NCBI GenBank assembly: GCA_017630215.1
Contig: JAGBVR010000014.1
Coordinates: forward strand, 62,001-126,000
Length of the DNA stretch: 64,000 bases
Source: Bacteroidales bacterium
GTDB taxonomy: Bacteria; Bacteroidota; Bacteroidia; Bacteroidales; UBA932
Direction: 5' to 3'
Made by a program: the position numbers and the translations under genes. Shown in pieces: positions 15,867-23,691 of the stretch (positions are counted from its first letter, which is position 1; each line of letters begins with the position of its first letter). The notes below the pieces were generated by a model that was not told the DNA's origin, made no database searches, and was given only the letters and a program-made list of their open reading frames with translations.

Positions 15867-17039
15867 CTAATCGCCAAGCAGTTTTTCTAGTTGTTCCTTA
15901 GAAGGCAAAACTTCCAATAATTTTGCATCCATTTCGTCTGCTGTCTTATATGTTGCGACGCCCATCGGCTGGCGAAAGTCTTGCATGACATATTCTACAT
16001 AGGCTTTATCTGCGCTCTTGCAGAGAATGATACCGATAGGTGGCTCCTCGCCTTCTCTTCGGTCATCATCGTTGAGAATGCGAAGATAACTGCTGAGTTG
16101 ACCGAGGTATGCTGTTTTAAATTTTCCTTTTTTCAGTTCGAATACTACGAGTCGCCTTAGGTCGCGGTTGTAGAACAGGAGATCAATCCAATGGTCGTGT
16201 CCCAACTTATCATAATGCACCTGACTTCCGTTGAATGTGAAGCCTTTTCCAAAGGTCATAATGAAGTTTTTAATATTATGAACTATACCTTGTTCAATGA
16301 CTTTTTCATCAATATCCTCATCACGCATCCCCAATTCTTCGACATTTATAAAATCCAGCATATACTCGTCTTTGAACATCTGTATCGCACGGTAAGCCTG
16401 CTTGTAGTCTGGAATTGTGGAGAGGAAGTTGTTCGGTATTTCTCCTTGATGGTGATACAGGTCCTTTTTTATAGTTGCTTCTAATTCGTCTGCATTCAAT
16501 TTCCTGTCGCAAGCGTATTGTATGTAAAAAAGACGTTCATCCCATTCTTTTGCTTTTGTAAGAATGGTTATATGATGGGTAAAACTGATGCTTAAAAATG
16601 GCACGATTGGAAAATTACTCAAATTCGTCAGTTGCAACTGACGAATTGTATCTACATCAGAGACAGGAAGTTGCGTAGTTTCACCAGCATCAACGATAGG
16701 AAGTATGTGTAATTCGTCAGTTACGACTGACGAATTACTTTCAATATTATTCCAGGCTTCATAGAAGATGCGCATATTCTTCAGGTTGGTCTCGCCAAAC
16801 CCTCGAAGACCTGGTATTTCGTTACGCAGGCGTTGGCTGATGGCCTTTATCATACCTGTTCCCCAGTTCTTATTTCTGGTGTTTGCTGATATGTAGCGTC
16901 CTACGCCATAGTACAATGCCAATTGTTCCTGATTAACAGCTTTTGCCGCCCTCGCTTGACTCTGCAATATGGCAGTTTTCAACACATTTACAGCATCAAC
17001 AGTTTGCTGCGTTGAATTATTTTCAAGGTTGTCAATCAT
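15867..17039 (-). CDS. DUF1016/YhcG-family PDDEXK nuclease
   Basis: A 390-residue protein. The N-terminal DUF1016 helical domain covers about residues 20-110 (LALYYGVGRYISANTRNKNWG and LRGFGETNLKNMRIFYEAWN). The C-terminal half is a PDDEXK nuclease with HDHWIDLLFYNRDLRRLVVFELKKG, giving Asp, Glu and Lys of the active site. Residues about 100-140 form a variable linker encoded by two near-identical long palindromes. The family is frequent in defence islands and mobile elements. It is followed after 13 bases by the primase-helicase gene and has its own -7 box upstream, so the two form an operon. Confidence 0.9.
   Translation of the reverse strand: MIDNLENNSTQQTVDAVNVLKTAILQSQARAAKAVNQEQLALYYGVGRYISANTRNKNWGTGMIKAISQRLRNEIPGLRGFGETNLKNMRIFYEAWNNIESNSSVVTDELHILPIVDAGETTQLPVSDVDTIRQLQLTNLSNFPIVPFLSISFTHHITILTKAKEWDERLFYIQYACDRKLNADELEATIKKDLYHHQGEIPNNFLSTIPDYKQAYRAIQMFKDEYMLDFINVEELGMRDEDIDEKVIEQGIVHNIKNFIMTFGKGFTFNGSQVHYDKLGHDHWIDLLFYNRDLRRLVVFELKKGKFKTAYLGQLSSYLRILNDDDRREGEEPPIGIILCKSADKAYVEYVMQDFRQPMGVATYKTADEMDAKLLEVLPSKEQLEKLLGD
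16622..16647. repeat. 26-bp perfect palindrome inside the DUF1016 gene
   Basis: AATTCGTCAGTTG is followed directly by its reverse complement CAACTGACGAATT. It codes for part of the variable linker (TIRQLQLTNLS). A second copy lies 61 bases further on. Confidence 0.85.
16709..16738. repeat. 30-base palindrome inside the DUF1016 gene
   Basis: GTAATTCGTCAGT and ACTGACGAATTAC pair perfectly around TACG. The arms share AATTCGTCAGT with the copy at 16622-16647. It codes for SSVVTDEL in the linker. Confidence 0.85.
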
Positions 17040-17071
17040 ATCCTATATACATTAGTGACAATGTCCAAAAA

Positions 17072-17079
17072 CAAAGATA
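17072..17079 (-). promoter_or_regulatory. -7 box for the DUF1016-TOTE operon
   Basis: The minus strand reads TATCTTTG, 32 bases upstream of the nuclease ATG at 17039. The -33 side is not clear. It implies that the two-gene operon is transcribed independently of the recombinase fragment. Confidence 0.45.
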
Positions 17080-17106
17080 AGTAATAATATTAATCTCGAA
17101 CATTTT

Positions 17107-17559
17107 TCATTCCTTAATTATTCCCTCCAAAATCTTCACAAGATCCTTCTTCATGTCGATGTCGATCGTGCGGTAGCGGGTGAAGGCGCGGCTGCCTTCG
17201 ACGTGGCCGGTGAGGGCTGAGACGAGGTTCGGGTCCTTGACCAGTTTGTAGATGTTACCGATGAAGGTACGGCTGGCCATATGGCTGCTTGCGATTTCGT
17301 TGATTGAGACTTTCTTTGCTGGATGGGTAACTGTATCAAGTTCTGCCACCAGGTACGTAACTCCAGCCTTCTCGAAGATAATCTTGATGTTGTCATTGAA
17401 CCTTTCAGAGCTTTCAAAAGGAAGAAGCTTATCTCCCGGATAATCTGAACATCTATCAACTATCTCCTGTGTCACGCTATTAAGAGGTAGGACTACGGTC
17501 CTGTCATGCCGCTTGATAGTCTTGGTCGGGATGTATTCATTTTTCTCACGCATACACAT
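17107..17559 (-). pseudogene. 5'-truncated tyrosine recombinase
   Basis: 150 residues matching only the end of a Bacteroidetes phage-type integrase. Seen: SHMASRTFIGNIYK (HxxR box), ALTGHVEGSRAFTRYRTID (GH box and the nucleophilic Tyr). The N-terminal SAM-like domain, the core-binding domain and the first catalytic Arg are absent, so it cannot be active alone. It lies at the right edge of the island and supports origin as an integrated element. Confidence 0.8.
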
Positions 17560-17635
17560 CGGAACTAAAATTTTTCTGTATGCGTCAAACCTTTGAAGAC
17601 ATAAAAGTATAATTCCTTATTTGTATTGGATTTCC

Positions 17636-17675
17636 ATGTGTTTCAAGGTTGTTCTAATTACACCTTGGAACACGT
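17636..17675. repeat. Imperfect inverted repeat beside the recombinase fragment
   Basis: ATGTGTTTCAAGGT (17636-17649) and ACCTTGGAACACGT (17662-17675) match in 12 of 14 pairs. Related words (GTGTTCCAAAG, ACATTCCAAGG) recur within 120 bases. The gap 17560-17915 shows no gene that I accept. Possible binding or attachment site of the lost integrase. Confidence 0.3.
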
Positions 17676-17905
17676 AAGCCTTTATTGGGCTTTCTATGTG
17701 CACCTCATTTGTGTTCCAAAGTTTATAGACAGAATGAGAAAAGAGATGTCTTTACTTGAATTGTCGTGGCTTACATTCCAAGGCTTGAGATGTATACATG
17801 GCCTGAACAAATCAAAAGATCATGGATATGCAGATACATGTCATTAATATTGTGACTTTGCAACGATACATCAACCTTCACCAGCCAAAGTCAGGACAAA
17901 AAGCA

Positions 17906-17939
17906 AACACCGGCCTTATGGATTCATAAGGTCGGTGTT
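17906..17939 (-). terminator. Terminator at the end of the rnf unit
   Basis: AACACCGGCCTTATG and CATAAGGTCGGTGTT pair in 14 of 15 positions (one G-U), loop GATT, with a U-rich tail on the minus strand. The upstream arm lies inside the last codons of the small TPR-like gene, so coding and terminator sequence overlap. Confidence 0.75.
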
Positions 17940-18128
17940 CACAAAACCGTTTATTTCCTGGATTAATTCAACAGACGCGAGAGATCTCCTTTTTATATCT
18001 TCCGTAGCTTCGGGATGAGCAGCAGCTGCACGGAAAACATTTATCGCATCCCCGAACCTCTTGTTCTTTCGATATTCAACCCCCAAGGAATATAATTCCT
18101 CAGGGGTCATATTATATAGATTCTTCAC
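17916..18128 (-). CDS. Small TPR-like protein (70 aa)
   Basis: A 70-residue helical protein. LYSLGVEYRKNKRFGDAINVFRAAAAHPEA fits one tetratricopeptide repeat unit, followed by a second helical pair. It begins 21 bases after rnfA and is the last gene before the terminator, so it is likely part of the rnf transcript. No defined role in the Rnf complex is known to me. Confidence 0.65.
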   Translation of the reverse strand: MKNLYNMTPEELYSLGVEYRKNKRFGDAINVFRAAAAHPEATEDIKRRSLASVELIQEINGFVNTDLMNP

Positions 18129-18149
18129 TTTGTTCTGAATAACAGATTG

Positions 18150-18749
18150 TTAAACCAGTCCTGAGAATCCCATAAACGCCATTGCCAGAATACCAGCAGT
18201 AACAAGGGCAATAGGAATACCTTTGAACTCCTTAGGTACGTCATTAAGCGCAAGCTGCTCACGAAGACCAGCGAAAAGTACCATAGCAAGACCGAAACCG
18301 AGTGAAGTAGCGAAAGCATATACAGTTGCCTCTCCAAGGTTCATCATACCGTCTGCTGCTGAAGCATATGGAGATGACTTCTGAACTACTGTCAGAGCGA
18401 CACCGAGCACGGCACAGTTGGTAGTGATCAGCGGCAGGAAGATACCCAGAGCCGCATAAAGCGAAGGACTGATCTTCTTGAGCACAATCTCGACCATCTG
18501 CACAAGTGCAGCAATTACGAGGATGAACGAAATAGTCTGAAGGAACTCGAGCCCGAACATCGCGAGAAGCGAATTCAGAAGATAAGTTACAACTGTAGCA
18601 AGGGTAATGACAAAGCATACAGCCATTGACATACCTGCAGCTGTGCTGAGCTTGTTAGATACGCCGAGGAACGGACATATACCAAGGAACTGTGAAAGCA
18701 GGATATTGTTTACAAATATCGCTGAAATGATGATAAGTATATATTCCAT
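18150..18749 (-). CDS. rnfA: Rnf complex subunit A
   Basis: A 199-residue six-TM protein. The start MEYILIIISAIFVNNILLSQFLGICPFLGVSNK and the internal LPLITTNCAVLGVAL are hallmarks of RnfA/NqrE; the Cys residues in the two half-repeats form the membrane iron-sulfur site in the family. The complex couples ferredoxin:NAD+ electron transfer to ion pumping. It follows rnfE after 2 bases. Confidence 0.97.
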   Translation of the reverse strand: MEYILIIISAIFVNNILLSQFLGICPFLGVSNKLSTAAGMSMAVCFVITLATVVTYLLNSLLAMFGLEFLQTISFILVIAALVQMVEIVLKKISPSLYAALGIFLPLITTNCAVLGVALTVVQKSSPYASAADGMMNLGEATVYAFATSLGFGLAMVLFAGLREQLALNDVPKEFKGIPIALVTAGILAMAFMGFSGLV

Positions 18750-18751
18750 AA

Positions 18752-19342
18752 TTACTCAGCCTTTTTAGTTGTCAGTTTTCTGAAGATCACGATGAGATAG
18801 CCAAGTGCAAGGAAGGCTCCCGGTGCAAGTACGAATGCAAGGATTCCATCACCTTCGATGAACTTGAAACCGAAAGCAGAGCCACTTCCGAGGATCTCAC
18901 GCACAAGTCCCAGGACTGTAAGAGAGCAGGTGAAGCCAAGTCCGATTCCGATTCCGTCAAGAGCCGAATCACCTACGCTGTTCTTGTTTGCAAATGCCTC
19001 AGCACGTCCGAGAACGATACAGTTCACCACGATGAGCGGGATGAAAAGACCGAGTGTCTCATAGATGTCAGGAACATAAGCCTGCATCACGAACTGAAGA
19101 AGAGTTACGAAAGTTGCGATCACCACGATATACGAAGGAATACGTACCTTGTCCGGAATGTATGCTGCAATCGCAGAAATAACGATATTCGAGAGAATGA
19201 GGACAAATGTTGTAGCAAGTCCCATACTCATACCATTAATAGCCGAAGTGGTAGTGGCCAATGTCGGACACATACCCAGAAGGAGCACGAATGTAGGATT
19301 CTCCTTGATCAGGCCTTTAGTTATAAGCTGAATTTTTCCCAT
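18752..19342 (-). CDS. rnfE: Rnf complex subunit E
   Basis: About 196 residues, homologous to RnfA (LGMCPTLATTTSAINGM and VVNCIVLGRAEAFA). The ATG at 19342 is preferred: it is preceded by GGAGG 8 bases upstream, a rare clear Shine-Dalgarno here. An alternative ATG at 19357 overlaps the rnfG stop (TAATG) and would add five residues. Membrane subunit pairing with RnfA around the shared iron-sulfur centre. Confidence 0.96.
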   Translation of the reverse strand: MGKIQLITKGLIKENPTFVLLLGMCPTLATTTSAINGMSMGLATTFVLILSNIVISAIAAYIPDKVRIPSYIVVIATFVTLLQFVMQAYVPDIYETLGLFIPLIVVNCIVLGRAEAFANKNSVGDSALDGIGIGLGFTCSLTVLGLVREILGSGSAFGFKFIEGDGILAFVLAPGAFLALGYLIVIFRKLTTKKAE

Positions 19343-19356
19343 GTTCTGTTCCTCCA

Positions 19357-19977
19357 TTATTTAGTTTCCTCGACTTCGCTCGGAATGACAAGGGTGTCAT
19401 TAAGTAGCATAGGGGTCTGACCAATTGCCTGGAACACCTTGACTGCAAGTGCAAGACCGTCAGTGTAAGCACGAGAAGTGATGGTAGAAGCTGTAATGGC
19501 ATCCACATCACCGCCGTCCTTCTTCACTGCAAGATTTTTCTGAGCAGGATCGAAACCCTTGAACTGCTCTGAGAAAGCAGGCTCGACACACTTTGCACCA
19601 AGACCCGGGGTCTCTGCTTGAGAAAGCACCTTTGTATTGCAGATGACACCGTTTATATCAAATCCCACCTTGATTACGATAGGGCCACCGAAACCGACAG
19701 GGGTCACATTGATAGCACATCCTACGGTATTTCCCTGCTCATCGTAAGCAAGATTGTACGCATAAGACGCACCTTCAAAATCCACTGTTCTTTCTTCTTC
19801 GATTGTTACGGCGCTTTCAGGGAGGACCTCCTTGATAGCTGCCTCGTTCTTGGCTGCCGCAGCTGCTGCAATCGGCTCTGCAGTAAGTGCATACACACCT
19901 GCAAGAAGACCCGAGCATACAAGACATATCGCCAGAAGACAGATTGTCATATTCTTGAATGATGATTTTACTGCCAT
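19357..19977 (-). CDS. rnfG: Rnf complex subunit G (FMN-binding)
   Basis: A 206-residue protein with one N-terminal TM helix and an FMN-binding domain. The flavinylation motif appears as DAITASTITSRAYTDG; FMN would be attached to Thr by the family's ApbE-type transferase. Its last codons (VIPSEVEETK) are encoded by a copy of the dispersed repeat (19365-19390), so the C-terminus seems to have been replaced or extended by repeat sequence. Confidence 0.95.
   Translation of the reverse strand: MAVKSSFKNMTICLLAICLVCSGLLAGVYALTAEPIAAAAAAKNEAAIKEVLPESAVTIEEERTVDFEGASYAYNLAYDEQGNTVGCAINVTPVGFGGPIVIKVGFDINGVICNTKVLSQAETPGLGAKCVEPAFSEQFKGFDPAQKNLAVKKDGGDVDAITASTITSRAYTDGLALAVKVFQAIGQTPMLLNDTLVIPSEVEETK
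19365..19390. repeat. Dispersed repeat copy in the rnfG end
   Basis: CCTCGACTTCGCTCGGAATG matches the repeat family seen at 49536-49558, 50406-50455 and 51099-51165 (core CTCGACAAGCTCGAAATG). It encodes the last residues of RnfG. Confidence 0.65.
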
Positions 19978-19982
19978 ATCAA

Positions 19983-20945
19983 TTACCTCCCGTACTTTTT
20001 AGTGTGGCACCACTTGTTGATCAGAGGAACCACAGAGTTCATAATGAGGATAGCGAATGACATTCCTTCAGGATAAGCACCGAAGTAGCGGATCAGCATT
20101 GTGATGATACCGATACCAACACCGAAGATGATGCCTCCGACATTGCTCATTGGAGAAGTCACATAGTCAGTAGCCATAAAGATGGCACCAAGAAGAAGAC
20201 CTCCTGTGAGGATATTGAAGACAGGGTCAGTATATTCGGCAGGGTTGATTGCCCAGAAGATACCTGAGAATATTGCTACTGTAGCAATGATCGAGCATGT
20301 GATATACGGTTTGATGACTCTACGGACAAGGAGATATGCAAAACCTATCAAAAGGGCGATTGCCGAGAGTTCACCTGCCGAACCACCGATGTTATAGAAA
20401 AGCATATCACTGTAATCCAGACACTCGATTGCAGCAATACCGCCTTCCTTCACGGCTCCAAGAGGAGTCGCTCCGGAAAGAGCGTCAATACCACCGCCGA
20501 TGAAGCCCTGAGGCCTTGTCCAGTCGGTCATATATGTCGGGAATGAGATCAGAAGGAACACACGACCCACGATCGCTGGGTTGAAGAGATTCTGACCAAG
20601 TCCTCCGAATGTCATCTTAGCCACACCGATAGCCACGACAGCTCCGATGAATACCACCCACCAAGGAGTGGTGGCAGGAAGGTTCAAAGCAAGAAGAACA
20701 CCTGTGACCACAGCGGACATATCGCACACTGTACATGGCTTCTTCAGCAGATATTTAGTGATAAGGTACTCCAGCAATACGCAGGAAGCCACACTCACGC
20801 CCAGAACCAGCAGTTCAGACCATCCGTAGAAAAGCACGGAAACGATCACTGCCGGCATCATGGCGATCACCACATCCCTCATCAAAGACTTGGTGGAAGT
20901 CTTTGTATGAAGATGAGGTGAAGGTGAAACCAAAAGTTTTTCCAT
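19983..20945 (-). CDS. rnfD: Rnf complex subunit D
   Basis: A 320-residue polytopic membrane protein. The motif DALSGATPLGAVKEG contains the Thr to which FMN is covalently bound in RnfD/NqrB. It lies 5 bases before rnfG and 6 after rnfC on the minus strand, in the conserved B-C-D-G-E-A order. Confidence 0.97.
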   Translation of the reverse strand: MEKLLVSPSPHLHTKTSTKSLMRDVVIAMMPAVIVSVLFYGWSELLVLGVSVASCVLLEYLITKYLLKKPCTVCDMSAVVTGVLLALNLPATTPWWVVFIGAVVAIGVAKMTFGGLGQNLFNPAIVGRVFLLISFPTYMTDWTRPQGFIGGGIDALSGATPLGAVKEGGIAAIECLDYSDMLFYNIGGSAGELSAIALLIGFAYLLVRRVIKPYITCSIIATVAIFSGIFWAINPAEYTDPVFNILTGGLLLGAIFMATDYVTSPMSNVGGIIFGVGIGIITMLIRYFGAYPEGMSFAILIMNSVVPLINKWCHTKKYGR

Positions 20946-20951
20946 ATTGTC

Positions 20952-22307
20952 TTATTTTCTAGTTCTGATTATTCTGATGACGTCGCCTTTAGCGATACGG
21001 ATGATGTCCAGAAGCGGAATGTTCGCAGGACAGCTGTAAAGACAGCATCCGCATTCGATACAATCCTGCACTGCATTCTCCTCCAGTTCATCTGTCATAT
21101 TGTGACGAGCATACTTCTGAAGAAGGAAAGGCTCGAGACCCATAGGACACGCCTCCGCACATTTGCCGCAACGTATACAAGCCGACTCGACTCCACGCAC
21201 TGTCTGTTCAGCGGTAAGATAAAGGAGCGATGACGAACCCTTGACAGTAGTAGCTTCCATATTGGCAATGGCCTTACCCATCATAGGACCACCGCTGATG
21301 ATCTTCGCAGCCTGCTCTGGAACTCCTCCTGCCACCTCCGCAATATATGAAAGAGGCATACCGATGCGGAACTTGTAATTATGCTGTTTCTCCATTGGGA
21401 GACAGTCTCCAGTAATGGTCATTACATTGGTAATGAGAGGGATATTCTTCTGAACAGCCTCATAGACAGCAAGAGAAGTAGCCACATTCTGAACCACGGC
21501 ACCCACATCGATAGGAAGGCCCATTGACTTCACCTGACGTCCCATTACTGCATCGATGAGCTGTTTTTCACCTCCCTGCGGATATTTCTTCTTAAGGGTC
21601 ATGACAGAGATTCCGTCATATCCCTTTGCTGTCTTCTGGAGCTGAGCTACAGCTGCAGTCATAGCTGCAAGTGCCTCAGGCTTGTTTTCTTCGATGCCGA
21701 TGACTGTCTTGCACCCACCGAGAACCTGCTTCATGATTGCAGCACCGACTACGATTTCCTTGCTACGTTCAATCATAATGCGGTTATCCGAAGTAAGATA
21801 CGGCTCGCACTCAGCACCATTCAGGATGAGGCAGTCAGCTACTTTACCCGGAGGCGGACATAGTTTCACATGGGCTGGGAAGGTCGCGCCACCAAGACCT
21901 ACTACTCCGCACATCTTGATCTTCTCAAGAATTGCCTTATTGTCTTCAGGGATAGCTGTAATGAGGGTGTCCGAAAGATCTACGCCTTCTACCCACTCAT
22001 CTCCCTCCACATCGATCTCGATATGAGTCATATTGTTTCCTGCCAGATCCTTGCGAGGTCCGACCGACTTCACAGTGCCAGAAACAGACGAGTGCACATA
22101 AGCAGAAATGAATCCGGCTGGCTCAGCGATCACCTGACCGACCTTCACAGTGTCACCAGCCTTCACGATAGGAGTTGCAGGAGCACCAAGATGCTGAGCT
22201 ACAGAGATGAAGACCTTCGAAGGAACCGGAAGAACCTCGATCTTGCAGTCCTTTGATATCTTGCTGTCGCTCGGGTGAATACCACCTATTGAAAATGTCT
22301 TCATCAT
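20952..22307 (-). CDS. rnfC: Rnf complex subunit C
   Basis: A 451-residue protein with the SLBB/NADH-binding part (GRGGATFPAHVK-like GLGGATFPAHVKL near residue 140) and two 4Fe-4S motifs near the C-terminus: CIRCGKCAEACPMGLEP and CIECGCCLYSCPANIPL. It is the NADH-interacting cytoplasmic subunit. It lies 4 bases after rnfB. Confidence 0.97.
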   Translation of the reverse strand: MMKTFSIGGIHPSDSKISKDCKIEVLPVPSKVFISVAQHLGAPATPIVKAGDTVKVGQVIAEPAGFISAYVHSSVSGTVKSVGPRKDLAGNNMTHIEIDVEGDEWVEGVDLSDTLITAIPEDNKAILEKIKMCGVVGLGGATFPAHVKLCPPPGKVADCLILNGAECEPYLTSDNRIMIERSKEIVVGAAIMKQVLGGCKTVIGIEENKPEALAAMTAAVAQLQKTAKGYDGISVMTLKKKYPQGGEKQLIDAVMGRQVKSMGLPIDVGAVVQNVATSLAVYEAVQKNIPLITNVMTITGDCLPMEKQHNYKFRIGMPLSYIAEVAGGVPEQAAKIISGGPMMGKAIANMEATTVKGSSSLLYLTAEQTVRGVESACIRCGKCAEACPMGLEPFLLQKYARHNMTDELEENAVQDCIECGCCLYSCPANIPLLDIIRIAKGDVIRIIRTRK

Positions 22308-22311
22308 AGTC

Positions 22312-23217
22312 CTATTCCTCCTTTGGTTTGTTTTCAGCGACGGGAGCAGCTTCAGGCTTTTGAGCGGCAGGAACAGCTTCCGGCTTCGGTTTCACAACTG
22401 GGAAGTTCACGGCATGGATAGCACCCGTAGGGCACTCAGCTACACATTTCTTGCAAAGCTTACACTTTGCGAAGTCGATGTAAGCGAGATTATTCTCCAC
22501 TGTGATTGCCTCGAACGGGCAGACCTTGGCACATTTGCCGCAACCGATACAAGCAGCTTTGCAAGCCTTGCGTGCGACAGCACCCTTGTCCTTGTTCACG
22601 CAGGATACGAATACCCTCATGTTTCTGCGTCCCTTGTTACGGAGTTCGATAACAGCCTTCGGACAAGCCTTCACACAGGCACCGCAGGCAGTACATTTCT
22701 CCTCATCCACCACAGGAAGACCTGTAGCAGGATCCATAGAAATAGCACCGAACTGGCAGGCAGCCACACAGTCACCACAGCCAAGACAGCCAAAAGAACA
22801 GCCGGTATCTCCGCTGTAAAGCGCAGCTTTGACGCGGCAGGACTGATATCCGCCGTACTCGTTGATTCGAGGACGGTTCTCACAAGTTCCGTTGCAACGT
22901 ACTACAGCCACCTGAGGTTCCTTGACAGCCACCTCAACGCCAAGCACGGCAGCAACCTTCTGCATTCCATCGTTACCGCCTACAGGACAGAAGCATTTGT
23001 CCAGATTCGGTGATGATTCGACGCAGAACTGAGCAAAGGCACGGCAGCCAGCCTGGCCGCAGCCTCCACAATTTGCACCAGGCAACACCTTCTCCACCTC
23101 ATCGATTCTCGGGTCCTCCTCCACCTTGAACTTTTCAGCCACGATGTAGAGTACCACTGCGAGAAGCGCACCAAGGATGGTGAGGATTGCAATAGTCCAG
23201 ATGATAGTTTGTGTCAT
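22312..23217 (-). CDS. rnfB: Rnf complex subunit B
   Basis: A 301-residue ferredoxin-type subunit. One N-terminal TM helix, then PGANCGGCGQAGCRAFAQ (the RnfB-specific iron-sulfur motif), then several CxxCxxCxxxC clusters (CTACGACVKACPKAV, CIGCGKCAKVCPFEA, CKLCKKCVAECPTGA). The last ~35 residues are rich in Pro, Ala, Lys and Glu, a common disordered tail. It is the first rnf gene after the RseC-like gene. Confidence 0.97.
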   Translation of the reverse strand: MTQTIIWTIAILTILGALLAVVLYIVAEKFKVEEDPRIDEVEKVLPGANCGGCGQAGCRAFAQFCVESSPNLDKCFCPVGGNDGMQKVAAVLGVEVAVKEPQVAVVRCNGTCENRPRINEYGGYQSCRVKAALYSGDTGCSFGCLGCGDCVAACQFGAISMDPATGLPVVDEEKCTACGACVKACPKAVIELRNKGRRNMRVFVSCVNKDKGAVARKACKAACIGCGKCAKVCPFEAITVENNLAYIDFAKCKLCKKCVAECPTGAIHAVNFPVVKPKPEAVPAAQKPEAAPVAENKPKEE

Positions 23218-23271
23218 TATAGGTATAATTAATTAGTTGTTTGGATTCTTTAGCAATCGACCGGAACGACA

Positions 23272-23685
23272 TCAGATATAAAATTCAAACTGATCCGACA
23301 GTCTGTCCTTCAGAAGCCAGATGACGAAATAATACATTCCAACGCCTGCAATGGCGATTCCACCTCTGAGGAACTCATTTTCAACAACAACTGACAAAGA
23401 TAATATTAAAATCATTAATACGGCCAATGGAATCACATAAGATATCCACACAGCCTTGAGTCCCATTGTCATTTTAGTCTTAACCTGCACGACATCACCG
23501 ATTTTCTTCGGTTCGTACGGATCGGTAGGTACCATTATCACCTTCTCCTCCATCTCCGACATACCGCAGAGTCCCTTTGCATGGCACTCGGAGCAAGCCG
23601 AAGATACCATTATCTCCACGGTAGTAAAATCAGGATTGACCTCCACGATCTTTCCCGAATGCACAATCTCATTTTTCTTAGCCAT
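23272..23685 (-). CDS. RseC/MucC-like SoxR-reducing family protein
   Basis: A 137-residue protein: an N-terminal beta domain with SSACSECHAKGLCGM (a conserved Cys cluster) and two TM helices in the C-terminal half. The RseC/RsxC-associated family is linked to the Rnf/Rsx complex, and genes of this type commonly precede rnfB in Bacteroidetes. It lies 54 bases upstream of rnfB and is probably in the same operon. Confidence 0.9.
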   Translation of the reverse strand: MAKKNEIVHSGKIVEVNPDFTTVEIMVSSACSECHAKGLCGMSEMEEKVIMVPTDPYEPKKIGDVVQVKTKMTMGLKAVWISYVIPLAVLMILILSLSVVVENEFLRGGIAIAGVGMYYFVIWLLKDRLSDQFEFYI

Positions 23686-23691
23686 AATATA

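Noticed and set aside
16622..16738. Invertible DNA segment between the two palindromes
   Set aside because: The sites are symmetric and inside a single coding frame; inversion would break the gene and no active recombinase is adjacent.
7110..17675. Direct-repeat attachment sites made from the tRNA-Arg 3' end
   Set aside because: No copy of CCCAACCGAATCA was found near the truncated recombinase or elsewhere in the island.
17626..17847. Plus-strand 73-codon frame near the recombinase fragment
   Set aside because: Composition unlike a protein, no promoter or neighbours on that strand, and it is crossed by an inverted repeat.
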